Origin: Nostoc sp. MS1 | GTDB lineage: Bacteria; Cyanobacteriota; Cyanobacteriia; Cyanobacteriales; Nostocaceae | Reading direction: 5' to 3' | DNA: 64,000 nt | Assembly: GCF_019976755.1 (NCBI RefSeq) | Contig: NZ_AP023441.1 | Span: 992,001 to 1,056,000 of the forward strand | In this document: positions 1 through 8,593 of the stretch, piece by piece | Layout of the letters: each line of letters opens with the position of its first letter | Numbering within the stretch: the stretch's first letter is position 1 | Position numbers and translations under genes: made by a program | The notes under the pieces: generated by a model | What the model saw: the letters and a program-made list of their open reading frames with translations, nothing else | Told to the model about the DNA's origin: nothing | Databases searched by the model: none

Positions 1-218
1 TTGATCCCCATTTGGTTAAAGGCAATAATTTATATGTAACCACTATAAGGAACATTGAAAAATATAACATAAATCTAAAAACATAATAAAGGTTATTTTA
101 GCGATAAATGGGTTAAAACCTAGATGGGATCACGGGTTACGGGTTCTATACGTATTTCTATCTAGAAGGACAATAAAAAAACGAAATCAGCCATACACGG
201 CATTAAAGATGAACCCAA

Positions 219-533
219 ATGAAATCTATTAATTCTTTGACATCTGCCTGTCGATATTGCCGCCACTATCAGCCAGAAGGTCGCCGGGGTGGGATGTGTC
301 AACAGTTGGGAGCGCCTGTGCAAGCCTGTTGGAAAGCTTGCTCCTTAGCGCTACCACCTTTTGCGCCTTCTTGGGAGACTTTGGAGGATGCTTGGAGTTT
401 ACCTGATGCTGCACCAGTGTTAGTAGAATCAGAACTTCTGGTGTCTAATGTAGAGAATACTATTTTTGCTGTTAGTCAGGAGAAAACTGCCTCTACTTCT
501 GAACAAGCAAAAGTTGAGACAGTACTTATTTAA
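219..533 (+). CDS. Small Cys-rich conserved hypothetical protein
   Basis: A 104-residue protein of unknown function. The N-terminal 45 residues hold five cysteines (C11, C14, C27, C37, C41), with a CRYC pair followed by RHYQPEGRRGG and a later CWKAC pair. This suggests a small metal- or redox-active domain, but no known fold is recognised. The C-terminal half is acidic and probably disordered. No membrane segment or signal peptide is visible. The first 218 bases contain no other gene. The next gene, menB, lies on the opposite strand, so the two are convergent. The reading frame looks real because of its composition and length; the function is open. Confidence 0.6.
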   Translation: MKSINSLTSACRYCRHYQPEGRRGGMCQQLGAPVQACWKACSLALPPFAPSWETLEDAWSLPDAAPVLVESELLVSNVENTIFAVSQEKTASTSEQAKVETVLI

Positions 534-706
534 CCATTCATATATTACCTGACTGTGTTTACAGTCTGTTTACGATTTAGATTTACGTTTAAAGATTTGT
601 CAGTTGTCAGGTGATATCCACTATTGACTGTTGAACGCCAGTTGCTTTAAGTCGGCAGAGCCGCCCAACGCACTGGCTCCTGTTGACTGATAACTGACAC
701 ACCCAA

Positions 707-1540
707 TTACGGTAGCCAAGGAAAGTCTCGAAAATTTGGTGTGCGTTTTTCTAAAAAGGCTTGTTTACCTTCAGAACCTTCTTCTGTCATGTAATAAAGT
801 AGGGTTGCATTACCGGCTAGTTCTTGTAAACCAGCTTGTCCATCACAGTCAGCATTAAATGCGGCTTTGAGACAGCGAATAGCAATAGGGCTTTTTTCTA
901 AAATTTCTCCTGCCCATTTAATTCCTTCTGCTTCCAGTTCGTCTACTGGGACAACACAATTTATTAAACCCATTTCTAAAGCTTGTTGGGCATCATATTG
1001 ACGGCAGAGAAACCAAATTTCCCGCGCTTTTTTCTGCCCCACAATACGGGCAAGGTAGCTTGCGCCAAAACCACCATCGAAACTGCCGACTTTTGGCCCT
1101 GTTTGCCCAAAAATAGCATTATCAGCCGCGATTGTCAGGTCACAAATTAAGTGTAGAACGTGACCACCGCCGATTGCATATCCAGCTACTAATGCAATAA
1201 CGACTTTGGGCATGGAACGAATTAGGCGTTGTAAATCAAGCACATTTAAGCGAGGGATGCCTGCATCATCTACATAGCCAGCTTGTCCCCGCACGCTTTG
1301 GTCGCCACCAGCACAAAAAGCATACTTGCCATCAGTATGGGGGCCAGCGCCAGTAAATAGAACTACACCGATGCGTGTATCCTCACGGGCATCCCAGAAA
1401 GCATCATAGAGTTCTACAACAGTTTTGGGACGAAAAGCATTGCGTTTATGTGGGCGGTTGATAGTGATTTTAGCTATCCCATCCGCTTTGTGATAGAGGA
1501 TATCTTCGTAAGTTTTAACGGGTTGCCAGTCGATTTGCAT
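707..1540 (-). CDS. menB: 1,4-dihydroxy-2-naphthoyl-CoA synthase MenB
   Basis: A crotonase-superfamily enzyme (277 aa, normal for cyanobacterial MenB). It closes the second ring of the naphthoquinone by converting o-succinylbenzoyl-CoA to 1,4-dihydroxy-2-naphthoyl-CoA, a soluble step of phylloquinone (vitamin K1) synthesis for photosystem I. Visible family motifs are the N-terminal ITINRPHKRNAF block, the oxyanion-hole segment FCAGGDQSVRGQAGY, the AGYAIGGGHVLH loop and the GPKVGSFDGGFG stretch typical of MenB rather than general enoyl-CoA hydratases. The ATG at 1540 begins directly with MQIDWQPVKTYEDILYHK, the usual MenB start. It is transcribed alone; no other men gene is in the window. Confidence 0.95.
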   Translation of the reverse strand: MQIDWQPVKTYEDILYHKADGIAKITINRPHKRNAFRPKTVVELYDAFWDAREDTRIGVVLFTGAGPHTDGKYAFCAGGDQSVRGQAGYVDDAGIPRLNVLDLQRLIRSMPKVVIALVAGYAIGGGHVLHLICDLTIAADNAIFGQTGPKVGSFDGGFGASYLARIVGQKKAREIWFLCRQYDAQQALEMGLINCVVPVDELEAEGIKWAGEILEKSPIAIRCLKAAFNADCDGQAGLQELAGNATLLYYMTEEGSEGKQAFLEKRTPNFRDFPWLP

Positions 1541-1640
1541 GGGAATGAAGTATGCTGCTTGAGAATTTTATCGCAGAGGTGGGGCGTTGCGATCGCTAAT
1601 ATTTAACGTGAGTTCGACGGCACTAAAAAACAGCAGCAGC

Positions 1641-1666
1641 TAGAGACGTAATATATAACGTCTCTA
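1641..1666. terminator. Palindromic repeat / candidate terminator
   Basis: TAGAGACGT and ACGTCTCTA form a perfect 9-bp inverted repeat with an 8-nt loop. It lies downstream of the ATP-grasp gene (which ends at 1747, minus strand) and upstream of menB. A second element with the same arms is at 19871-19896, so this is a dispersed palindromic family as well as a possible terminator. Confidence 0.5.
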
Positions 1667-1746
1667 CATCATTTATTCGGCACAGCTTTCTAGAGAACTG
1701 GTATTAGAAACCATAAATTCCCTAATTTTATATTACGAATTACGAA

Positions 1747-3348
1747 TTAACTATACCCATCCCAACCATTAGGAAAGGTGTAATCAGAGAACAGAGGAAA
1801 ATTTTGATTATTAACGCGGGTTTCCTCATCCAGAACTTTGACAACCTTGTTATAAATATCTTCGGCTTGTTGGGGTGAGTCACCTATACTAGTTAGTCCT
1901 AATTTACCAAACTGGGAAAGACAACCCATCAAATGAAATACCGTTCCTGTTTCTGTGCAGCTATCGAAATGTAATCTATGATGGGCAATAATATCCATCA
2001 AATCGTTAGGTAATAATCCCCGATAACGGTCTTTTTGCAGGTTGTCTGTGGCGATGTAGTATTTAGGGCGGCCTTGTTGACTGTAAAATAACCCGGTAGA
2101 TAAATCATAACGACCGTTGGTCAATAATTTTAAAGTCATAAAGGGATGGGTTGTCCCACCTTTACGCAGGTTAATTTCAATCGCCTGTATATCCCATTGA
2201 GCATTACCTTGGTCAACTGTAATAAAGTCTACACCAAATCTTTCCAACGCTCCTTTTTCTGCCAGCTTTCTCCCAACTTGTAAGCCTAATTGTTGTAACT
2301 GTAGGCGATAACGTTCATCTGCGGGAAAGCTACATCCTAAGTATATCTGTCCGTCTGGGCCGCCAAGGATTTGGTCGTGAGTCGAAAGGATTTCTACTTC
2401 ACCTGTAGGTGTGATGCGTCCTTGCACACTAGGCGATCGCTTAATCTCACCTTCAACAAATGCTTCGACAATTGCCCCTAATTCTGTAATTCTACCAGAA
2501 AAGTTCGCCCAATTTTCTTGTTTGGCTTGAAAACGCAACGAGGAAAAGCGATCGCTAATTGCGGCTATTCTTTCAGCTTGAGTCGCTTTTGGTGGCGCAA
2601 CATCTATTATGGGTTGCAAATCTAGTAGTGCGTTTCCTTCCCCAGAAATCCCTTCATTCAATTTCACTACCATCCGTTTTAGTGATGGTTGGCGTTCCCA
2701 TAAATCATTCGCCGCCACAGCCAAATCTTGGTGAGTCCAAACTAATGGACTACCATCGGGATGGGGTACACCACTTTCTGCAAAAATTTGCCGACTACCG
2801 CTTTTTGTCCCCCAAATTTGCAAATCTGGTGCAGCCGCATACAAGGGTACATTTAATTGAAGTGATAATTCTGCTTCTAATTCTGTGGAGTTATAGCAAA
2901 CTATAAATGATTTTTCTAACCTTAAAGCTTGCTTAATTCTCTCTACTAACCGAGGACGTTCTAAAATTTTTTGACTTAGAGGTTTAGGAGAAGAATCATA
3001 AGCCGAAAGTAGTAGCAAGCGATTACGCGCATGGGAAAAAGGAATACCCGGCAGCAGTTGTAAATAATAATCGATAATACTGGGATGTAGGGGAATTGAT
3101 GTTACATAAATCAATCTAGTGCGGGGATTTCGTAACCGCATCAAGGCAAAAAGTAATCTTTCTTCATAATGTTCAAAACCCTCAACTTTTTGAATTTCAC
3201 GCTGGTCAATACTTAAGGAAGGGATAACGACAATATCTGCTTCGCCAGTATCAAACTGCTCGATAGTTTTCCAGCGATCGCGTAAGGTATATTGTAGGCT
3301 GCGAAATTGATCAACCGATTCTAATTTTGCATGATTTAGCGTTACCAT
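1747..3348 (-). CDS. ATP-grasp / peptide ligase PGM1-related protein
   Basis: A 533-residue protein resembling the PGM1-type ATP-grasp ligases of cyanobacteria. The N-terminal ~200 residues look like a pre-ATP-grasp domain. The central part has an ATP-grasp-like lysine and glycine loop (VVKLNEGISGEGNALLDL, around residue 230), followed by EAFVEGEIKRSPSVQG and HDQILGG. The metal-binding end of the fold is seen in FGVDFITV...AIEINLRKGGTTHPF (around 370-410). Family members join a carboxylate to an amine with ATP; the substrate here cannot be deduced. It is divergent from a phosphoribulokinase-like gene across a 537-bp spacer. The start at 3348 (MVTLNHAKLES) has no clear alternative. Confidence 0.75.
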   Translation of the reverse strand: MVTLNHAKLESVDQFRSLQYTLRDRWKTIEQFDTGEADIVVIPSLSIDQREIQKVEGFEHYEERLLFALMRLRNPRTRLIYVTSIPLHPSIIDYYLQLLPGIPFSHARNRLLLLSAYDSSPKPLSQKILERPRLVERIKQALRLEKSFIVCYNSTELEAELSLQLNVPLYAAAPDLQIWGTKSGSRQIFAESGVPHPDGSPLVWTHQDLAVAANDLWERQPSLKRMVVKLNEGISGEGNALLDLQPIIDVAPPKATQAERIAAISDRFSSLRFQAKQENWANFSGRITELGAIVEAFVEGEIKRSPSVQGRITPTGEVEILSTHDQILGGPDGQIYLGCSFPADERYRLQLQQLGLQVGRKLAEKGALERFGVDFITVDQGNAQWDIQAIEINLRKGGTTHPFMTLKLLTNGRYDLSTGLFYSQQGRPKYYIATDNLQKDRYRGLLPNDLMDIIAHHRLHFDSCTETGTVFHLMGCLSQFGKLGLTSIGDSPQQAEDIYNKVVKVLDEETRVNNQNFPLFSDYTFPNGWDGYS

Positions 3349-3885
3349 AGTCCCTTCCTCATTTGATCCCCAACACTAACTGATTAATCTTGTATAACCT
3401 AAATTAAGCGGCATCTTACTGTTCTGCAATAGTTCTTGACTGTCTCCCCTGCTGTCATATTAAGTAGTTTTGTGCTTGATAGGCTATTCTCCAAAAGTAA
3501 GATAATTTTTGTGTTTAGTGCTGATTTATATAGTCAAGTTTTAAGACTGAATGTTTATAACCTTCGATAATCCCAAGTTAGGAAATCATCATAAATGTAC
3601 TGAGTTATAAATGCTGAACTATGGCAATAGGAATCTCACAAACTTATTTATAATGAATTGAATAATTTAAAGTTTAGACTTCTAGTTTACATGTATATAA
3701 AGACCATTAACCCTACTGGAATACAGAGGTAATTGTGTCAGAAATTAGGTAGAAATAATCTCTAAATGTATAGAGATGTTGCACAAAATGTCTTTAATTA
3801 AATCAACTGATACAATCGCCTCTAAAATAAAAAAACATTCTCTGCAAAATTTATTACTCAAGTTGCTGATATTAGGGAGGGGAGT
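3349..3885. other. Divergent intergenic region, AT-rich
   Basis: This 537-bp spacer separates the divergent ATP-grasp and PRK-like genes, so it must hold both promoters. It is AT-rich, with no recognised RNA gene or repeat. The last bases before 3886 carry the purine-rich GGGAGGGGAG, a strong ribosome binding site for the PRK-like gene. Confidence 0.6.
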
Positions 3886-4827
3886 ATGATGAGCCGTCCA
3901 ATAATTTTAGGTATTGTTGGTGATAGTGCTGCGGGTAAAACGACCCTAACTAGGGGAATCGCTCAGATACTAGGGCCGGAGAACGTCACACTCATCTGTA
4001 CTGATGATTACCATCGGTATGACCGCAAGCAACGCGCAGAGATAGGAATTACAGCCCTCCACCCTCATTGTAACCATTTGGATATCATGCAGCAGCATCT
4101 ATCGCTGCTACGCACAGGACAACCAATCCTCAAACCCGTTTATAGTCACAAAACTGGAACTTTTGAACCGCCTCAGTACATCAAACCTAATAAATTCGTC
4201 ATTATCGAAGGATTGCTTGGTTACTCTACCCGTGCAGCCCGTGAATGCTACGATGTAAAAGTTTACCTCGCCCCTCCAGAAGACCTCCGCGCCACTTGGA
4301 AAGTCAAACGCGACACACAAAAACGTGGCTATACCCCCGAACAAGTATTAGCAGAATTAGAAAAACGCGAACCAGATTCAGAACAGTTTATTCGTCCCCA
4401 GAGACAATGGTCTGATATCGTTGTCAGCTTTTATCCACCATGTGATGATTATGATGAAAGCAACGGACACCTCAACGTACGTCTAGTATTGCGCCCCACT
4501 ATTCCACACCCAGATTTTACGCCAATTCTCAATTTAACTAATGGTGATTCTGGTTCAGCAATTCGCCTGGGACTTGATAGGGATATGAGTAAACCAGTGG
4601 ATGTATTAGAAGTTGATGGTCACGCCACTTTAGACCAGGTAAATAAGTTAGAGCATATTCTTTGTTCTGATATGCCCTATTTAATCAATGTATGCGATCG
4701 CGAAAGTAATCCAGAATTAGGTAAAGTCGCAGGTACAACAGGCGAAACCCTACAAAGTTACCCCCTTGCCCTCACTCAGTTAATCATCACCTACCATATG
4801 CTAAAGGCGACGCAAATCTATCAGTAA
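3886..4827 (+). CDS. Phosphoribulokinase/uridine kinase family protein (PRK-like)
   Basis: A 313-residue P-loop kinase of the PRK/uridine kinase family. The Walker A loop is GDSAAGKTT (residues 12-20). It is followed by the family block LICTDDYHRYDR (about 36-47) and the substrate-side VIIEGLLGY stretch, all at PRK positions. PRK phosphorylates ribulose 5-phosphate in the Calvin cycle. However, canonical cyanobacterial PRK carries a regulatory cysteine inside its P-loop (GCGKST), and here that residue is Ala, so the thioredoxin/CP12-linked disulfide cannot form. The length is also slightly shorter than the classical enzyme. It is therefore probably a second, unregulated PRK-like paralogue of uncertain substrate. 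ATG at 3886 or 3889 follows GGGAGGGGAG. Confidence 0.8.
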   Translation: MMSRPIILGIVGDSAAGKTTLTRGIAQILGPENVTLICTDDYHRYDRKQRAEIGITALHPHCNHLDIMQQHLSLLRTGQPILKPVYSHKTGTFEPPQYIKPNKFVIIEGLLGYSTRAARECYDVKVYLAPPEDLRATWKVKRDTQKRGYTPEQVLAELEKREPDSEQFIRPQRQWSDIVVSFYPPCDDYDESNGHLNVRLVLRPTIPHPDFTPILNLTNGDSGSAIRLGLDRDMSKPVDVLEVDGHATLDQVNKLEHILCSDMPYLINVCDRESNPELGKVAGTTGETLQSYPLALTQLIITYHMLKATQIYQ

Positions 4828-4949
4828 AAATTGTTTATTTTTACAGAAAAAAGATAGAAATTAAAGATTTCCTCAAGCTGGGTGAATCGGAACGCAAACA
4901 AGGGATAACTAAAGATAGCTGCATCTATGAGTTCTTCTTTAGTTGTTAT

Positions 4950-5681
4950 ATGACTTATTGCCTGAGAATTGCTGATATACCCACAAATGAGCGCCCCCGT
5001 GAACGGTTGATGACACATGGGCCAAAAGTTTTAGCCACAGCCGAGTTAATCGCAATTCTTTTAGGTACAGGTCAAGGGCCTGGCAAACTCTCAGCCGTCG
5101 GTTTAGGACAATATATATTACAGGAACTAAGTAAACATCAACGCGACCCATTAGCCGTTTTGCGAGAAGTTACGCCGGCTGAGTTAATGCAAATTCCCGG
5201 AATTGGCCCAGCAAAAGCCACAACTATCTTAGCGGCGATAGAATTGGGTAAACGTGCCTTTCAATCTCGTCCTCTAGATAGGACACCAATTGATAGCCCC
5301 GTGACGGCTGCGGCTGCACTGAGTCAGGATTTAATGTGGCAGAGTCAAGAACGGTTTGCTGTGTTATTGCTAGATGTAAAAAATCGCCTACTGGGAACAC
5401 AGGTGATTACTATAGGTACGGCTACCGAAACTCTAGCTTCTCCACGGGAGATTTTTCGGGAAGTGATTCGCCAAGGTGCAACACGCACAATAGTTGCCCA
5501 CAATCACCCTTCCGGTAACGTAGAACCTAGCCCAGAAGATATAGAGTTAACACGCCAACTTTTAGCAGGAGCGCAACTTTTAGGTATACCCTTGTTAGAT
5601 CATTTAATTTTAGGTAATGGTAATCACCAGAGTTTACGGGAGATTACTAGTTTGTGGAATGATTATCCGCAAGGAGATTAA
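4950..5681 (+). CDS. radC: RadC family protein (JAB1/MPN metalloprotease-like fold)
   Basis: A full-length RadC homologue (243 aa). The N-terminal part has helix-hairpin-helix sequence (LMQIPGIGPAKATTILAAIELGKR, about residues 74-97, shown here as the HhH signature). The C-terminal JAB domain carries the zinc-binding signature HNHPSGNVEPSPEDIELT (about residues 181-198), with the expected His-x-His, Ser and Asp. RadC was linked to DNA repair, but that role is disputed; the JAB fold implies a metal-dependent hydrolase-like activity. It begins at the ATG at 4950, in the same direction as the PRK-like gene 122 bp upstream, and is convergent with the WD40 gene. Confidence 0.92.
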   Translation: MTYCLRIADIPTNERPRERLMTHGPKVLATAELIAILLGTGQGPGKLSAVGLGQYILQELSKHQRDPLAVLREVTPAELMQIPGIGPAKATTILAAIELGKRAFQSRPLDRTPIDSPVTAAAALSQDLMWQSQERFAVLLLDVKNRLLGTQVITIGTATETLASPREIFREVIRQGATRTIVAHNHPSGNVEPSPEDIELTRQLLAGAQLLGIPLLDHLILGNGNHQSLREITSLWNDYPQGD

Positions 5682-6237
5682 TTAGGAGATGAGGGGGATG
5701 AGGGAGATAAGGGAGATAAATATGCAATTTAGACAAAATAAGTAGAGATTCTTCTATCCTACCTTCCGCACCCTAACTGTCACACATCAACAAAAAACCG
5801 ATTAAGTAGTACATAAGAACTAAAGTAGATTCAAGAGTCAAGAGACTTAAGTAGCTCAGTGTTAAAAATTATCGCTATGGCAAGGCAGGAGGCAGTTCGC
5901 GGAGCGTGTCGAAGACAAGGCAGGAGGGAAGAGGGTTATAGCTTTATTTACCTTTCTTAACTTAGTTTTGTTTTTTCCCACCGACTTACTTATCTCATTC
6001 AAATCTATCTACCACCAGTTCTTATTGCTCGTTATTGACAATAGGCTTTGATGCCATTTTTGCTGATTCATGGCTGCTCAAATCTCTTTTTCGACTAAAT
6101 ATGTCTGTTTTAATTCCTCCTTCGCTTTTTGATCTCAGTAATTTCCCTCTGTGACACTTGGGGGTGAGGAAGGTGGGTTCTATCTCCTCCTACTTCCCCT
6201 ACTCCCCCCACTCCCTCATCTACCCCACTCCGCATTT
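5682..6237. other. Convergent intergenic region with dispersed repeat
   Basis: This 556-bp gap lies between the 3' ends of radC and the WD40 gene. It holds purine-rich short repeats (GGGAGAT units near 5690-5720), an AAGGCAGGAGG direct repeat flanking a GTTCGCGGAGCGTGTCGAAG element at about 5881-5935, and pyrimidine-rich CACTCCC units near 6200-6230. No coding region or RNA gene is seen. Confidence 0.55.
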
Positions 6238-7311
6238 TTACTTACGGACTGTCATTGATGGATTACCCCAAATGATAACTTTACCGTCATAGCCGCCACT
6301 GGCGAGTATTTGACCGTCTGGACTAAAAGCGATCGCACTTACCCAATCACTATGTCCAATCAGTGTATTTAATAATTCACCTGTAGATATATCCCATAGC
6401 TTAATGCCATCTCTACCCGCACTAGCTAGAGTTTTACCATCGCGGTTAAGAGCGATCGCATATACCCAATTATTATGTCCTGTTAGGGTGCGGGTGAGTT
6501 GTTCTGAGGGGAGATTCCAAATTTTAATAGTGCGATCGCTACTACAACTAATTAAATTTTGTCCATCAGGTGTAAATGTAATATCTGTAACTGCACCAGA
6601 ATGTCCGTTAAATGAGCGAATTAATTTACCTGTACTTAAATCCCACAGTTTAATCACACCTCTGGTATCGCCACTAGCTAGAGTTTGACCATCAGAACTC
6701 ATCGCCAGAGTATCAATTCTATTATCAAAGCGTACTAGAGTCCCTAATGGGCGCTGTTGGAGTAAGTCCCACAATCGTATTCCATCCAAAGCGCCACTAA
6801 CTAGAACTTTACCATCAGCAGACACAGCTAAGGATGTAACACTGGTGGTATGTCCGACAAAAGAACGTGTAAATTGATTACTTTTGAGATTCCACAGATT
6901 AATAGTACTATCACTACCGGAACTGGCGAGGGTTTGCCCATCTGGGGAGATTACCAAAGACTCTACCGTATTTTTTTGGGCTTTATTGATAGTAGCTACT
7001 TTTTTACCAGTTATTGGGTTCCATAAACGGATAATACCATCGTTGTAAGCACCCCCACTGACGAGAATCTGACCATTGGGACTAAAAGCTAAAGACTTTA
7101 CTCTCCCTGGATGAGCGTTGAGGTTGTACAGGAGGCGGGGATTAGTAAAATCTCCAGTTGATTGTGTACTGGGCGTAACCTGAACCTTATCAGCCGCACT
7201 TACCCTTAACCCTTGCCCAATATTTAAAGACAGAGCGATGGTTGCTATAAATAAAAATATAAAATACGGACGTACTAGCGAGTACCCCCTTCCTGTTCCC
7301 TCACTCCTCAC
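6238..7311 (-). CDS. Secreted or membrane-anchored WD40 repeat protein
   Basis: A 357-residue beta-propeller protein. After a hydrophobic N-terminal segment (about residues 14-38, signal anchor or signal peptide), seven WD40 repeats of about 42 residues follow. Each has the pattern GH..V..LA.SPDG..LAS.. and ends in IKLWD or IRLWN-type tetrads (for example IRLWNP, INLWNL, IRLWDL, IKLWDL, IKIWNL, IKLWDI, VIIWGN). That is exactly one closed seven-bladed propeller with no enzymatic domain. WD40 propellers serve as protein-interaction platforms; the partner is unknown. A GTG at residue 13 just before the hydrophobic segment is an alternative start. The gene is transcribed alone. Confidence 0.88.
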   Translation of the reverse strand: MRSEGTGRGYSLVRPYFIFLFIATIALSLNIGQGLRVSAADKVQVTPSTQSTGDFTNPRLLYNLNAHPGRVKSLAFSPNGQILVSGGAYNDGIIRLWNPITGKKVATINKAQKNTVESLVISPDGQTLASSGSDSTINLWNLKSNQFTRSFVGHTTSVTSLAVSADGKVLVSGALDGIRLWDLLQQRPLGTLVRFDNRIDTLAMSSDGQTLASGDTRGVIKLWDLSTGKLIRSFNGHSGAVTDITFTPDGQNLISCSSDRTIKIWNLPSEQLTRTLTGHNNWVYAIALNRDGKTLASAGRDGIKLWDISTGELLNTLIGHSDWVSAIAFSPDGQILASGGYDGKVIIWGNPSMTVRK

Positions 7312-7404
7312 TGTTTTCCCTCACCTAGTTCAATACACCAATCAACTCAATCGTCGATAAAACTCAGCACGCGCTAAACGCGCCGCTACCGCTAACAGCA
7401 CTCC

Positions 7405-7704
7405 TTAGTACGGTGGTTTTTTCTTCTGTACAGTCAGCATGGGTAGAGTCGAGCTAGATGAACGAGGGGGTAAGTAATGCTGTACTACAGGCTCCTCTAC
7501 GACAGGGGGACGCTGCTGACTCATACGCCATAACTTAAAAGCAAGGCTTACACCTGCTGTACCCAAACCAACAGCAAACAATGACCAGCTATCATCCAAC
7601 CCACCAATCAGTGCATCTACCACACCCATCGTGATTAATACGCTAATTACAGGTTCTTTTCTGTAGGCTGACTTTAAAAAACGAGGTAATACAACATTCA
7701 TCAC
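7405..7704 (-). CDS. Small membrane protein, unknown function
   Basis: A 99-residue protein not recognised as a known family. It has a basic N-terminus (PRFLKSAYRKEP), then one or two hydrophobic helices around residues 18-58 (VLITMGVVDALIGG and LFAVGLGTAGVSLAF). The proline- and serine-rich C-terminal tail (RPPVVEEPVVQ, PPRSSSSTLP) ends in KKKPPY. The layout suggests an inner- or thylakoid-membrane protein with a soluble tail. It is 93 bp upstream of the WD40 gene on the same strand and could be co-transcribed with it. Confidence 0.6.
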   Translation of the reverse strand: MMNVVLPRFLKSAYRKEPVISVLITMGVVDALIGGLDDSWSLFAVGLGTAGVSLAFKLWRMSQQRPPVVEEPVVQHYLPPRSSSSTLPMLTVQKKKPPY

Positions 7705-7950
7705 AGCTTGGTTTGTCCAGATAAGCTTTTATGTAAATTTAACAAGAATACCTCTCTTGAGGATTACCCATCTGAATCAAAGGCATCTTTAAAAAAGATT
7801 ATAATTTTTTCAGTGGGGTTTAAGTGTAGTAATTGACTTTCCTATATGAAGACTTTGCAAGTTGAGAATATTACTAACTCTCTGGTGTGCTTCATATTTG
7901 ATAGAAAGCAATTTGTGTGAGGTAGTTCACTATACATTAATAAAGTCAAA

Positions 7951-7973
7951 ACCAGCTAGATGATCCAGCTGGT
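7951..7973 (-). terminator. Candidate terminator of the HLIP gene
   Basis: ACCAGCT and AGCTGGT form a perfect 7-bp inverted repeat with a 9-nt loop. Read on the minus strand the stem is followed by TTTTGACTTTATT, as expected of an intrinsic terminator for the HLIP transcript about 140 bp upstream. Confidence 0.55.
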
Positions 7974-8063
7974 TCTAACTCTGCTAATTACTAGCTTACA
8001 ACTTTAGCACTGCTTTCAGTTGGGGAGGCGGGAGGCAGTTGACAGGAGTTAGCTCATTTCCAC

Positions 8064-8090
8064 TGTCAATTGTCAATTGTCAATTGTCCA
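8064..8090. repeat. Heptanucleotide tandem repeat (TGTCAAT)n
   Basis: Three exact copies of TGTCAAT followed by a degenerate copy. It is one of many short tandem heptamer clusters in the window, typical of the STRR sequences of heterocystous cyanobacteria. Confidence 0.75.
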
Positions 8091-8108
8091 CTGCTCCTCT
8101 ACTTCCCT

Positions 8109-8279
8109 TTACTTCAATCCCAGCCAAGATAAAACACCTTGATTGGTGACGTACTCAATCACTACTACCAAGAGAAAACCGATCATTGCAGCTCGACCGT
8201 TTAAGCGTTCTGCATATTCGTTAAAACCAAATTTTGGCTCTTCTAGTCTGGGTGTAACTGTTGGCTGTGTTTGAGTCAT
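8109..8279 (-). CDS. High-light-inducible one-helix protein (HLIP/SCP)
   Basis: A 56-residue protein found by reading the minus strand from the ATG at 8279 to the TAA at 8109. It begins MTQTQPTVTPRLEEPKFGFN and contains the chlorophyll-binding signature E-x-x-N-G-R-x-A-M-I-G-F (EYAERLNGRAAMIGF), continuing into a single transmembrane helix (LLVVVIEYV). HLIPs sit in the thylakoid membrane, bind chlorophyll and carotenoid, and protect photosystem II assembly and chlorophyll synthesis under excess light. The length and motif leave little doubt about the family. It is monocistronic, with a candidate terminator at 7951-7973. Confidence 0.93.
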   Translation of the reverse strand: MTQTQPTVTPRLEEPKFGFNEYAERLNGRAAMIGFLLVVVIEYVTNQGVLSWLGLK

Positions 8280-8593
8280 TGTGATAAACCTCTTTTTTTC
8301 GGCAAACGGGACTTAATAGCAATTTTTGAGTTAATTTCAGGCGGAAATGCCAGGTTTTAGTCGAAAAATCTAGTAGCTTCTATTTCAGAAGCCACTCTCA
8401 GACTTTTTAACAAATTGTAATTAATATTTATATATTGTAAAGGCAGTGAAGCAATAGTCAAGAGCAAGAGTTGAACGAAGCTTAGATATTACGATTGGGC
8501 AAACTAATGTGATAGATAGCTATCCATAATACGGAAGTGTCAGTCGAAGACTGGCAGGCTAAATTAAACAAAAAATTTATTCAGAGGCGTTAC
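8280..8593. other. Divergent promoter region (HLIP / ald)
   Basis: This 314-bp region separates the divergent HLIP and alanine dehydrogenase genes. TTGTAA occurs at 8415-8420 and 8435-8440, two turns of DNA apart, which on the minus strand reads as TTACAA half-sites upstream of the HLIP gene. This loosely resembles RpaB/HLR1 half-sites, but the spacing is not canonical. Nothing else is recognised. Confidence 0.4.

Larger units (their letters stand above)
7705..8108. other. Intergenic region with terminator and heptamer repeats
   Basis: This 404-bp gap separates two minus-strand genes. It contains the promoter side of the 99-aa gene, a hairpin at 7951-7973 that fits termination of the HLIP transcript, and three copies of TGTCAAT from 8064. 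No additional gene is supported. Confidence 0.55.

Noticed and set aside
8415..8440. Canonical HLR1/RpaB site upstream of the HLIP gene
   Set aside because: TTACAA half-sites are present but separated by 20 bp instead of the usual close spacing, so no firm call.
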